This document shows, in pieces, positions 45,371 through 52,848 of a stretch of 64,000 nt of DNA. The DNA is from Parablautia intestinalis. Its GTDB lineage: Bacteria > Bacillota > Clostridia > Lachnospirales > Lachnospiraceae. How positions within the stretch are numbered: position 1 is the stretch's first letter; each line of letters opens with the position of its first letter. The stretch lies in contig RAYQ01000017.1 in NCBI GenBank assembly GCA_003612395.1, positions 59,198 through 123,197 of the forward strand. The letters run 5' to 3'. The notes under the pieces were generated by a model. That model worked only from the letters and a program-made list of their open reading frames with translations, searched no databases and was not told the origin of the DNA. The translations under genes were made by a program, and so were the position numbers.

Positions 45371-46534
45371 ATGTTTCAATATTATTGTTTAAATCCAATT
45401 TCAAAGATTGGATTAGAAAATTTTACAGAGGAATTCGTAAATACCCATGATGTTAACGAGGCCCAGGGAATTTTGGTGAGAAGCGCGGCAATGCATGATA
45501 TGGAACTGTCAGAAAACCTTCTTGCAGTAGCCAGGGCCGGAGCCGGCGTTAACAATATTCCCCTGGATAAATGTGCGGAAAAGGGCATTGTGGTATTTAA
45601 CACCCCCGGCGCAAATGCCAATGGCGTAAAGGAACTGGTGATTGCCGGTATGCTGCTGGCTTCCAGAGATATTGTAGGCGGTATTAACTGGGTGGAATCG
45701 GCAAAGGATAATCCGGATATTGCCAAAGCTACAGAAAAGGAAAAGAAACGCTTTGCAGGTACAGAGCTTCAGAACAAAAAGCTGGGGATCATCGGTTTAG
45801 GTGCAATTGGCGTTAAGGTTGCCAATGTTGCTAAGTATATGGGAATGGAAGTGTATGGCTATGACCCGTACGTTTCTGTGGATGCTGCCTGGAATTTGAG
45901 CCGCGATGTGAAGCATGTGCTCAATGTGGAAGAAATTTATAAAAGTTGTGATATTATCACAATTCATGTGCCGCTTCTGGATTCAACCAAAGGTATGATT
46001 AACAAGGAAGCTATTTCTAAAATGAAAGACGGGGTAATCCTCCTTAATTTTGCAAGAGATTTGCTGGCAAATGAAGAAGATGTGCTGGAAGGAATTAAAG
46101 AAGGGAAGATACGCAAATACGTGTCTGATTTTCCAAACCCTGTTACTGCGGGTCAGGAAGGATGCGTGGTTATTCCACATTTGGGGGCGTCCACAGAGGA
46201 ATCAGAAGATAACTGCGCTAAGATGGCAGTGAAACAAATGATGAATTATCTGAAAAATGGAAATATTATTAACAGCGTCAACTATCCGGGCTGCGATATG
46301 GGCGTGTGCTCTCAGGCAGGGCGTGTGGCGATTTTCCATAAAAATATTGCTAATATGATCACCAAATTTACTGCATGCTTTGGAGATGAAGGAATCAACA
46401 TTACGGATATGATGAACAAGTCGAAAGGGGAAGTAGCGTACACCATGATGGATATTGAGAAAGCTGCTGATGTGGAAATTATCAGCAAGCTGGAAGCAAT
46501 CAAAGGTGTGTTCCGTGTAAGAGTGGTAAAATAA
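45371..46534 (+). CDS. serA: D-3-phosphoglycerate dehydrogenase (short, ACT-domain type)
   Basis: 387 residues from the ATG at 45371 (MFQYYCLNPISKIGLENF); the frame from 45305 crosses the leader. It oxidises 3-phosphoglycerate to phosphohydroxypyruvate. NAD-binding GLGAIG is at 142-147, the substrate arginine is in ARAGAGVNN, and the catalytic histidine is in VIPHLGASTEESEDNC. The C-terminal about 75 residues form an ACT-like domain (MITKFTACFGDEGINITDM), implying possible feedback by serine. A terminator-like hairpin follows. Confidence 0.95.
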   Translation: MFQYYCLNPISKIGLENFTEEFVNTHDVNEAQGILVRSAAMHDMELSENLLAVARAGAGVNNIPLDKCAEKGIVVFNTPGANANGVKELVIAGMLLASRDIVGGINWVESAKDNPDIAKATEKEKKRFAGTELQNKKLGIIGLGAIGVKVANVAKYMGMEVYGYDPYVSVDAAWNLSRDVKHVLNVEEIYKSCDIITIHVPLLDSTKGMINKEAISKMKDGVILLNFARDLLANEEDVLEGIKEGKIRKYVSDFPNPVTAGQEGCVVIPHLGASTEESEDNCAKMAVKQMMNYLKNGNIINSVNYPGCDMGVCSQAGRVAIFHKNIANMITKFTACFGDEGINITDMMNKSKGEVAYTMMDIEKAADVEIISKLEAIKGVFRVRVVK

Positions 46535-46566
46535 GCAGGTCTGCTTCTAAATATTTAAATGAAAGA

Positions 46567-46606
46567 TACCCCGTTGCCAGGGATTACAGGCAGCGGGGTA
46601 ATTTGT
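46567..46606 (+). terminator. Terminator-like hairpin after serA
   Basis: TACCCCGTTGCC (46567-46578) pairs with GGCAGCGGGGTA (46589-46600), twelve pairs with one G-U, followed by a short T-containing tract (ATTTGTT). Confidence 0.75.
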
Positions 46607-46608
46607 TG

Positions 46609-46643
46609 CAATAGCTGTCATGCAAAGCGTGACAGCGTTTGTT
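46609..46643 (+). repeat. ~36-bp hairpin repeat between serA and the unknown minus gene
   Basis: CAATAGCTGTCATGCAAAGCG plus TGACAGCGTTTGTT. Here the stem is GCTGTC/GACAGC, different from the other copies but fully paired, around GC-AAA-GC. Confidence 0.75.
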
Positions 46644-46655
46644 TTGTACGTACCT

Positions 46656-46967
46656 TTACGGCATTTCTACAAAATTGGTTAATCCGTTTTCGTCAAAATC
46701 TTCTTTGAGCCGGGCGTTCTGTCTGGCGGTTACCACACTGGCAAGATCCATATATTTGATGAAAACATCCTCAAGCTTCATATTGTTTTCATCAGCAATT
46801 TCCTGCATGACAGGTTTTAATTTATCAAGCTGAAAAGAGATCCGTGTCTTTTGCGGATCAATGTCACCTAATACCTGCTCGGCATAGGTATTGATGCGGT
46901 CAAGCATAGCCTTGTCCTGTGGGCTGATATTATCAAATTGATCTGATGTTTTGGTGGTTTGAAACAT
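46656..46967 (-). CDS. Small protein of unknown function, 103 residues
   Basis: Minus-strand gene, MFQTTKTSDQFDNISPQDKA at the N-terminus. It looks soluble, helical and acidic, with LDRINTYAEQVLGDIDPQK and FIKYMDLASVVTARQNAR; no cysteine, membrane helix or known motif. The start at 46967 has ATGGAG nine bases upstream, supplied by the end of a leader that seems inserted (46965-47160). If the insertion is removed, AGGAG lies directly upstream of the same ATG, which supports this as the real start. Function unknown. Confidence 0.7.
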   Translation of the reverse strand: MFQTTKTSDQFDNISPQDKAMLDRINTYAEQVLGDIDPQKTRISFQLDKLKPVMQEIADENNMKLEDVFIKYMDLASVVTARQNARLKEDFDENGLTNFVEMP

Positions 46968-47160
46968 ATTTACTCCATTTCTGCGAGGTGAACAAAGTTC
47001 ACCTTTGCTTTATTTCCGCGAGCAATGAGTGGGGCGGCTGCGAACGAAACCTAAGGTTCTGTATTCGTCTTGATGGATGCCGCGAGGGGCGCTTTGCGCC
47101 GGCAGCGCATAGTCAGCACGGACCGAAGCATAGCGTAGACCAAATACTCCACATATTTAC
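46965..47160 (-). mobile_element. ~187-bp insertion at a start codon, flanked by a 9-bp direct duplication
   Basis: CATATTTAC occurs at 46965-46973 (covering the start codon of the minus gene) and again at 47152-47160. On the minus strand the outer copy is preceded by ACAGGAGAT, a good ribosome binding site now 190 bases too far away. The insert ends in CGCAGAAATGGAG, which gives the gene a new site and matches the end of the asd leader. It contains hairpins GGCGC-AAA-GCGCC and AGGTGAAC-TTT-GTTCACCT. No coding frame. The interval to glgB (to 47452) holds the divergent promoters and the glgB leader. Confidence 0.5.
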
Positions 47161-47194
47161 ATCTCCTGTATTATTGTAGCACTTGATGCTTGTG

Positions 47195-47223
47195 TTGTAC
47201 AGTTATCTTTGATAAAATAAAAT
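47195..47223 (+). promoter_or_regulatory. Sigma-A-type promoter of glgB
   Basis: -35 TTGTAC (47195-47200), 17-base spacer, -10 TAAAAT (47218-47223). The transcript would carry a 220-base leader, including AGCTGC/GCAGCT paired at 47262-47288. Confidence 0.65.
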
Positions 47224-47358
47224 GTATAACAAATAACTGAATTATCGATGAAATAAAAATATAGCTGCAGGCAGAGTTTTGAAAAGCAGCTTTGAACCGC
47301 AACTGAAAAGGGAGGTCATGATTGATAAATCAAACGGATATGCTGATTTTTCAGTCCA

Positions 47359-47446
47359 GGGTTTGTGTTGGAGCCGCAAATCCGAAATCGCAGAGCCTAA
47401 TCTTTGATTTGGCTGGCGGCCTTCGCAAAAAGCTCCGGCATGGAGG
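47359..47446 (+). promoter_or_regulatory. Structured leader of glgB with loop-to-RBS pseudoknot
   Basis: Stem GGGTTTGTG (47359-47367) with CGCAAATCC (47375-47383), nine pairs with two G-U. Loop TTGGAGC (47368-47374) pairs with GCTCCGG (47432-47438) through five Watson-Crick and two G-U pairs, then TGGAGG (47441-47446). A second hairpin is AGCC-AATC/GATT-GGCT near 47394-47414. An upstream 29-codon frame (47318-47407) with GGGAGG only two bases before its ATG runs through the first hairpin; its translation is doubtful. Confidence 0.65.
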
Positions 47447-47452
47447 TTAAAA

Positions 47453-49927
47453 ATGAACGACAAACTTTATAAACTGATGAACTGGCCCCGAATTGAAGGG
47501 ATTATTTATTCAGAGGAAGACAATCCACATGAGGTTTTGGGTCCTCATATAACAGGAAAAAGCGTCCTGTTCCAGACTTTCCAGCCGGGGGCAAGCGGGG
47601 TTTTTGTGATAGCAGAAAGTGAAAATAAGAAATACAAGATGGAAATGGTGGATGAATCCGGGTATTTTGCCTGCCTGGCGGCAGGGAAAATTCCTGAGCA
47701 TTATGAATATGAAGTACAGTATGGGAAGAAAGAAAGTGTACGTGTTAAAGATGCCTACAGGTATCATGTCGGCCTTACGGAAAACGACATAGATAAATTT
47801 AACGCAGGCATTCATTATACCATTTATGAAAAGCTTGGAGCCCATTTGATGACGGTTGACGGTGTGGAAGGGACATTTTTTGCAGTGTGGGCGCCAAATG
47901 CATTAAGAGTCAGTGTGGTTGGCGACTTTAACCACTGGGACGGAAGGGTACATCAGATGAAACGCAGCAAAGACGGCGGCATTTTTGAGATGTTTATACC
48001 TGATGTGAAGCCGGGAGAATGTTATAAATTTGAGATAAAAGCAAAAGGCGGCCTTACTTATCTGAAAGCAGATCCGTATGCCTTTGGACAGCAGCTTCGT
48101 CCGGAAAACGCATCTATTGTCCGGGATATCAGCGGATATAAATGGAAGGATAAGAAGTGGATAGGAGAGAGGGAAAAAAATCAGCAGGAGAATTCACCGA
48201 TTAGTGTTTTTGAAATGTACCTGGGGTCTTTCAGGCGAAATAAGGACACGGATGAATATTTAAATTACAGGGAGCTTGCTCCTGAGGTTGTGAAATATGT
48301 GAAGGAGATGGGATATACTCACGTGGAACTCCTTCCCATTATGGAGCATCCCCTAGATGCCTCCTGGGGATATCAGGTGATTGGATATTATGCGCCAACT
48401 GCAAGATATGGTACTGCAGAAGATTTTATGTATTTTGTGGATACTTTGCATCAGGCAGGAATCGGCGTGATTTTAGACTGGGTTCCGGCTCATTTTCCAA
48501 GAGATACTTATGGCCTTTCCCAATTTGACGGGACATGCCTTTATGAACATGCAGATCCCAGACAGGGGGCGCATCCCCATTGGGGGACTTTGATTTACAA
48601 TTACGGACGTCCCCAGGTTTCCAACTATCTGATTGCAAATGCCCTTTATTGGGTGGAAAAGTACCATATAGATGCTATCAGGATGGATGCTGTTGCCTCC
48701 ATGCTTTATCTGGATTATGGAAAGAGAGACGGAGAGTGGGTAGCCAATATCTATGGCGGCAATGAAAATCTTCAGGCTATTGAGCTGCTAAAGCATTTGA
48801 ATTCCGTCATGAAAAAAAGAAATCCCGGTGTGTTAATGATTGCCGAGGAGTCAACTGCATGGCCGAAAATTACCGGGAAATTGGAAGATGACGGACTTGG
48901 TTTTGACATAAAGTGGAATATGGGCTTCATGAATGATTTTATCAATTATATCAGTTATGATCCCTATTTCAGAGCACACCACCACAATGAACTTACCTTC
49001 AGCATGGTTTATGCTTACAGTGAAAACTTTATGCTGGTATTTTCTCACGATGAAGTGGTACATGGAAAATCTACTATGGTTGGAAAAATGCCGGGAGTTT
49101 TGGAGGATAAGTTTGCTAATCTGCGAATTTCTTATACGTATATGATGACCCATCCCGGGAAGAAACTGCTTTTTATGGGACAGGATATTGGAGAATTCCG
49201 TGAGTTTGACGAGACAAGAGAGACAGAATGGAGCCTGATCCAACATGAGCCTCATAAAGGACTTAACCGCCTGGTAAAAGATCTGAATTCTCTGTACAGG
49301 AAAAAATCAGCGCTTCATGCGCTTGATACCAGTCCGGAAGGATTTGAATGGATTAACTGTATTTCTCCTGAAAAATGTATGGTATCATTCCTTCGAAAAG
49401 CAGAAAAGAAAGAAGAAGTTCTTGTTGTCGTGGTTAATTTTGCAAATACAGCACAGAAATTTGTCATAGGTGTTCCCTATGAAGGAAAATATAAAGAAAT
49501 ATTGAATACGGATGCAAAATGCTACGGCGGCCTTGGGAGAGTCAATTCCGATGTTATTTTTGTTATGGAAGAAGAGGTGGACGGCAAGCCCTATTCCTTT
49601 ACCATGGAGAGCGCACCATTGTCGGCAAGTATTTTCTCTTATATCCCTTACACGGAAAAAGAAAAGGAGCAGATAGAGAGAAAGAAAGCTGTGTTGGCAG
49701 CTGAACTGCGGGCAGAAGAGGCAAAGTGCGAGGCGGAAGTTGCCAAAGAGGAGGCAGCAAAGGCAAGGCAGGAAGCGGAAAATGCCAATAAACTGGCCCG
49801 GGAAGCCATGGACAGGGCCCGGGAAGCGGAAAAGAAAGCCGTTGAGGAAGTAAAAAAGGCGCAGGAAGAAATGAAGCGGGTGGAAAAATTGCGCAGGGAA
49901 GCAGAAATCAAAAGCAGTAATATCTAA
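47453..49927 (+). CDS. glgB: 1,4-alpha-glucan branching enzyme with C-terminal coiled-coil extension
   Basis: 824 residues, longer than the usual 630-730. N-terminal modules of the branching-enzyme type (about 1-230, including WAPNALRVSVVGDFNHWDG) lead to a GH13 barrel. The catalytic triad is D412 (AIRMDAVASM), E465 (MIAEESTAWP) and D533 (FSHDEVVHGKS). After the C-terminal beta domain comes an unusual tail (about 740-820) of A/E/K/R heptads (EEAAKARQEAENANKLAREA), predicted coiled coil. It forms alpha-1,6 branches in glycogen. No other glg gene is in the window. The start is fixed by GGAGG at the end of the leader. Confidence 0.95.
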   Translation: MNDKLYKLMNWPRIEGIIYSEEDNPHEVLGPHITGKSVLFQTFQPGASGVFVIAESENKKYKMEMVDESGYFACLAAGKIPEHYEYEVQYGKKESVRVKDAYRYHVGLTENDIDKFNAGIHYTIYEKLGAHLMTVDGVEGTFFAVWAPNALRVSVVGDFNHWDGRVHQMKRSKDGGIFEMFIPDVKPGECYKFEIKAKGGLTYLKADPYAFGQQLRPENASIVRDISGYKWKDKKWIGEREKNQQENSPISVFEMYLGSFRRNKDTDEYLNYRELAPEVVKYVKEMGYTHVELLPIMEHPLDASWGYQVIGYYAPTARYGTAEDFMYFVDTLHQAGIGVILDWVPAHFPRDTYGLSQFDGTCLYEHADPRQGAHPHWGTLIYNYGRPQVSNYLIANALYWVEKYHIDAIRMDAVASMLYLDYGKRDGEWVANIYGGNENLQAIELLKHLNSVMKKRNPGVLMIAEESTAWPKITGKLEDDGLGFDIKWNMGFMNDFINYISYDPYFRAHHHNELTFSMVYAYSENFMLVFSHDEVVHGKSTMVGKMPGVLEDKFANLRISYTYMMTHPGKKLLFMGQDIGEFREFDETRETEWSLIQHEPHKGLNRLVKDLNSLYRKKSALHALDTSPEGFEWINCISPEKCMVSFLRKAEKKEEVLVVVVNFANTAQKFVIGVPYEGKYKEILNTDAKCYGGLGRVNSDVIFVMEEEVDGKPYSFTMESAPLSASIFSYIPYTEKEKEQIERKKAVLAAELRAEEAKCEAEVAKEEAAKARQEAENANKLAREAMDRAREAEKKAVEEVKKAQEEMKRVEKLRREAEIKSSNI

Positions 49928-49937
49928 AAAATTTTGC

Positions 49938-49966
49938 TTGCAAATTTAGAATATTGCCTTTATAAT
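49938..49966 (+). promoter_or_regulatory. Promoter of tRNA-Thr
   Basis: -35 TTGCAA (49938-49943), 17-base spacer, consensus -10 TATAAT (49961-49966), eleven bases before the mature 5' end. Confidence 0.8.
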
Positions 49967-49976
49967 ATTTCTTGAT

Positions 49977-50049
49977 GCTACTGTGGCTCAGCTGGTAGAG
50001 CAGCTGATTCGTAATCAGCAGGTCAGGGGTTCGAGTCCCCTCAGTAGCT
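49977..50049 (+). tRNA. tRNA-Thr (anticodon CGT)
   Basis: 73 bases. Acceptor GCTACTG pairs with CAGTAGC, D arm is GCTC-AGCTGGTA-GAGC, anticodon arm is GCTGA-TTCGTAA-TCAGC with CGT at 50010-50012 (reads ACG), and the T arm is AGGGG-TTCGAGT-CCCCT. The discriminator is T, and CCA is not encoded. It stands alone with its own promoter and terminator. Confidence 0.95.
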
Positions 50050-50064
50050 TATCAGGAGATGATA

Positions 50065-50104
50065 AATAAGGGATGTCAGGCTTTGCCGGACATCCCTTAT
50101 TTTA
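50065..50104 (+). terminator. Terminator after tRNA-Thr, bidirectional
   Basis: AATAAGGGATGTC (50065-50077) pairs with GACATCCCTTATT (50089-50101), continued by GGC-TTT-GCC inside, and followed by TTAT. The symmetric A/T flanks also suit the opposing SGNH gene. The core GGATGTCAGGC recurs at 16048 in the MORN leader. Confidence 0.92.
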
Positions 50105-50131
50105 TCGTTTGCTGTATAAAAATTGAGATTT

Positions 50132-50740
50132 CTAAACCAAATCTATCATCTTAGGGTCGAGGCTCAGATTACAAAGCTCTTTCGCGTCAGCATAGCAGAC
50201 CGCAGGGCTGATATCCAGGCCCAGCAGCGTACGGCCAATTACAGCCGCTGACAAAGACGCCCCCAGCACAGAGCTGTGTTCACCATCGGCAAAGTAGAGA
50301 TCCTCTTCAGGATGGGCATTTACTACCTGCCACCAGATTTTTCCTACAGGACAGATGGTTGCGCCGGTTTTTTCTGCCAAAGCTTCGTAAGCTTCGCTCA
50401 TAACAATCTGTCCCTGAGGATTGTTTTTCTCGCTCCAGGTCATGTACAGATATATCCTGGTGCTCTTTGGAGTTAGGGATGCCATCTGTTCTCCTGCTTT
50501 TAGCAGGGAATCCCTGCCGGGGAAAGGATGGGCATTGTGCTGCAAAATGACGGCATCGTAACCACCGCATATCAAATTGAAATAAGTCTGAAATTGCTGT
50601 AGGTGCCATTCCAGCCCCATGCCGGGATGAGTGAGCATTACGGCATCAATAAGCTGCCCCTGACTTTGACAGAATGCTGTTACACGGGCGGGTACATAAT
50701 GAACGAAAGTATGGCTGTTGCCGATAAATAAAACCTTCAT
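50132..50740 (-). CDS. SGNH-hydrolase-like protein
   Basis: 202 residues on the minus strand, with AAAGGAG before the ATG. Block I is MKVLFIGNSHTFVHYVP with probable nucleophile S9. Block III-like YDAVILQHNAHPFPG and block V-like ADGEHSSVLGASLSA (Asp and His) complete the fold. No signal peptide, so it is probably a cytoplasmic esterase or acyl hydrolase. The substrate is unknown. It lies downstream of the ABC genes on the same strand, separated by a repeat array. Confidence 0.75.
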   Translation of the reverse strand: MKVLFIGNSHTFVHYVPARVTAFCQSQGQLIDAVMLTHPGMGLEWHLQQFQTYFNLICGGYDAVILQHNAHPFPGRDSLLKAGEQMASLTPKSTRIYLYMTWSEKNNPQGQIVMSEAYEALAEKTGATICPVGKIWWQVVNAHPEEDLYFADGEHSSVLGASLSAAVIGRTLLGLDISPAVCYADAKELCNLSLDPKMIDLV

Positions 50741-50771
50741 ATAAAACTCCTTTGCTTAAATGGTTTTTGCT

Positions 50772-50843
50772 ACAATAAGCTGGCCGCAAAGCGTGACAGC
50801 GTTTGCTACAATAAGCTGGCCGCAAAGCGTGACAGCGTTTGTT
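50772..50843 (+). repeat. Tandem pair of 36-bp hairpin repeats
   Basis: Two units (50772-50807 and 50808-50843) of ACAATAAGCTGGCCGCAAAG continued by CGTGACAGCGTTTGYT. They differ at one base. GCTG/CAGC and CGC-AAA-GCG pair. Confidence 0.88.
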
Positions 50844-50937
50844 ATTCTGCATGATACCATATAAAGCATGGTGTAAGTCAAGGTATTTATAGTAAGCTGT
50901 TGCTGCTTTGATAACAATTTAGCCTTGGCTGGTTTGC

Positions 50938-51765
50938 TTAAGCTCTTTTTTTATAATAATGTTCTGTCCACTGAATACATTGATACAATCCCATTGCAAT
51001 TGCACATAAAATAATAATGGAAGATATGACCATATTTAACTGAAATACCTGTGAACCATAGATTATAAGGTACCCCAATCCGCGTCTGGCAGCCAGAAAT
51101 TCTCCTATAATTACTCCTACAAGCGCCAGACCGATATTGACCTTCATATTACTTAAAATAGTAGGAATGGAGGAGGGCAGAACCACTTTATGAAAGGCAT
51201 CGAAACGGTTCCCTCCAAGAGTCTGGATAAGCTTTAGTTTTTCACTGTCCACACTTTTAAATCCGGTATAAAGATTTATGATGGAGCCAAAAACCGCCAC
51301 AGAAATTCCGGCAACGATAATGGTGTTGATGCCTGTGCCAAGCCAGACAATAAACAGAGGCGCAAGGGCAGATTTGGGCAGACTGTTGAGGACGACAAGA
51401 AAGGGTTCTGTGATTTCGGACAGGGTTTTGGAATACCATAATATTGTGGCAAATAGGATGGAAATAATTGTAATCAGTAGAAAACTTATCAGTGTTTCAA
51501 GCAAAGTTATTCCTGTATGGGTAAAAAAGGATCCATCCCGCAGCATTTCCACAAAGAAGGAAACCACCATACAGGGGCTGCTGAAAAAGAATGTATCTAT
51601 CAGTCCAAGTCTTCCGGAGAATTCCCAGATAAGCAGGAATGAAATAAGAACAAGCAGGCGTAACAGGGCAACAAGATGGTGATGCCTGTGGTGCTTTTTT
51701 ATATAAAGCTGCTGAGCAGTCTGAGGTACTCCTTTAAATGTAGTGTTTGCAGATTTTCTATTCAT
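50938..51765 (-). CDS. ABC transporter permease, NitT/TauT (SsuC) type
   Basis: 275 residues from the ATG at 51765; a TTG two codons upstream is an alternative. Six or so membrane helices begin near residue 35 (LLRLLVLISFLLIWEFSG). The coupling helix region with EAA-like GGNRFDAFHKVVLPSSIPTIL and GEFLAARRGLGYLIIYGSQVF is typical of the nitrate/sulfonate/taurine and thiamine-precursor permeases. It works with the ATPase encoded 117 bases upstream on the same strand. No substrate-binding protein is adjacent, so the substrate is undetermined. Confidence 0.88.
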   Translation of the reverse strand: MNRKSANTTFKGVPQTAQQLYIKKHHRHHHLVALLRLLVLISFLLIWEFSGRLGLIDTFFFSSPCMVVSFFVEMLRDGSFFTHTGITLLETLISFLLITIISILFATILWYSKTLSEITEPFLVVLNSLPKSALAPLFIVWLGTGINTIIVAGISVAVFGSIINLYTGFKSVDSEKLKLIQTLGGNRFDAFHKVVLPSSIPTILSNMKVNIGLALVGVIIGEFLAARRGLGYLIIYGSQVFQLNMVISSIIILCAIAMGLYQCIQWTEHYYKKRA

Positions 51766-51800
51766 AATCAATCTCTCTATACTTTCTTATTTCTTTTCAC

Positions 51801-51837
51801 AACAAACGTTGTCACGCTTCACGGGTCAGATTATTGT
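51801..51837 (-). repeat. ~36-bp hairpin repeat between ABC ATPase and permease genes
   Basis: Reverse-oriented copy: on the minus strand it begins ACAATAATCTGACCCG and ends GCGTGACAACGTTTGTT. Its stem is more decayed than in other copies. It lies inside the presumed operon. Confidence 0.65.
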
Positions 51838-51881
51838 AATAAAACATTTGTGTCTGATGGACACGTAATGTTGTACCGGAT

Positions 51882-52649
51882 TCAGGTTCCGTTATATTCA
51901 TCTGAAATATCCTTCCATAATAAGTTAAATAAATCCTGGAATTCAGGAGCATTCCTTGCAGCTAGGGGAGAGGAATCTTTCAGAGTAAGATGGACAGGAA
52001 TATCATTTTTAATGCGGGCAGGGCGCTTTGACAGGACGAGTACTCTGTCTGCTAATGATATGGCTTCTGACAAATCATGGGTTATCAGGATGGCAGTGAT
52101 ACCGGAGGCCCTGATAATTTTCCCGATATCGGCGGACACGCTCAGCCTGGTCTGGTAGTCAAGTGCACTAAAAGGCTCATCTAAAAGAAGAAGCCCGGGC
52201 TCCATAACCATAGTACGGATTAATGCGGCGCGCTGCTTCATACCGCCTGATAATTCATTTGGCTTTTTGTCTTTAAATTTGGATAAACCATAATCAGAGA
52301 GCAGCTTGTATGCCAATTTTTCTTTTTCCCTGGTAAGGGATTTGTTGATTTCCGGGCCTAAAAGGATGTTTTTCCATATAGTGCGCCATTCCAGTAAATG
52401 GTCCTGCTGGAGCATATACCCAATATGCCCCTGTTCCTGCTCATTTAGCAATATTTCGCCGGATTCCGGATTAAGCAGTCCTGCAATGATAGAAAGCAGT
52501 GTGGATTTACCGCAGCCGCTGGGCCCTACAATTGCCATAAACTCGCCCTTATTTACCTGAAACGATATATTTGTCAAAGCTTTTGTCTCGCCGTTTAAGT
52601 TGTGATAAGAGAAACAAATGTTTTTACATTCCAAAACAGGCTGAGTCAT
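51882..52649 (-). CDS. ABC transporter ATP-binding protein, NitT/TauT type
   Basis: 255 residues. Walker A GPSGCGKST, Q-loop MLQQDHLLEWRT, signature LSGGMKQRAAL, Walker B GLLLLDEPFSALD and H-loop LITHDLSEA are intact. The family energises uptake of nitrate, sulfonates, taurine or pyrimidine precursors. AGGAGG lies upstream of the ATG. It is first in a minus-strand unit divergent from argH. Confidence 0.92.
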   Translation of the reverse strand: MTQPVLECKNICFSYHNLNGETKALTNISFQVNKGEFMAIVGPSGCGKSTLLSIIAGLLNPESGEILLNEQEQGHIGYMLQQDHLLEWRTIWKNILLGPEINKSLTREKEKLAYKLLSDYGLSKFKDKKPNELSGGMKQRAALIRTMVMEPGLLLLDEPFSALDYQTRLSVSADIGKIIRASGITAILITHDLSEAISLADRVLVLSKRPARIKNDIPVHLTLKDSSPLAARNAPEFQDLFNLLWKDISDEYNGT

Positions 52650-52786
52650 AGTTCCTCCTTTTAAAGCAGCGCTATGAAATGCACCGATATTTGATTCTTA
52701 TACATATAATCTATGAACTTTCGACATTTATGTGCAGAAAAAGGATAGTCCGTTACCGATATTTTTAGCGGACTCAAAAGAATATA

Positions 52787-52815
52787 TTGAAATAAAGTTT
52801 AAAATATGGTAGTAT
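52787..52815 (+). promoter_or_regulatory. Sigma-A-type promoter of argH
   Basis: -35 TTGAAA (52787-52792), 17-base spacer, -10 TAGTAT (52810-52815). Confidence 0.75.
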
Positions 52816-52848
52816 CAAATTCAGATTTAATAATTGGAGGTACAAACC

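Noticed and set aside
50646..50852. 68-codon open frame on the minus strand across the tandem repeat pair
   Set aside because: Generated by the 36-bp repeats and overlaps the start of the SGNH gene; composition not protein-like.
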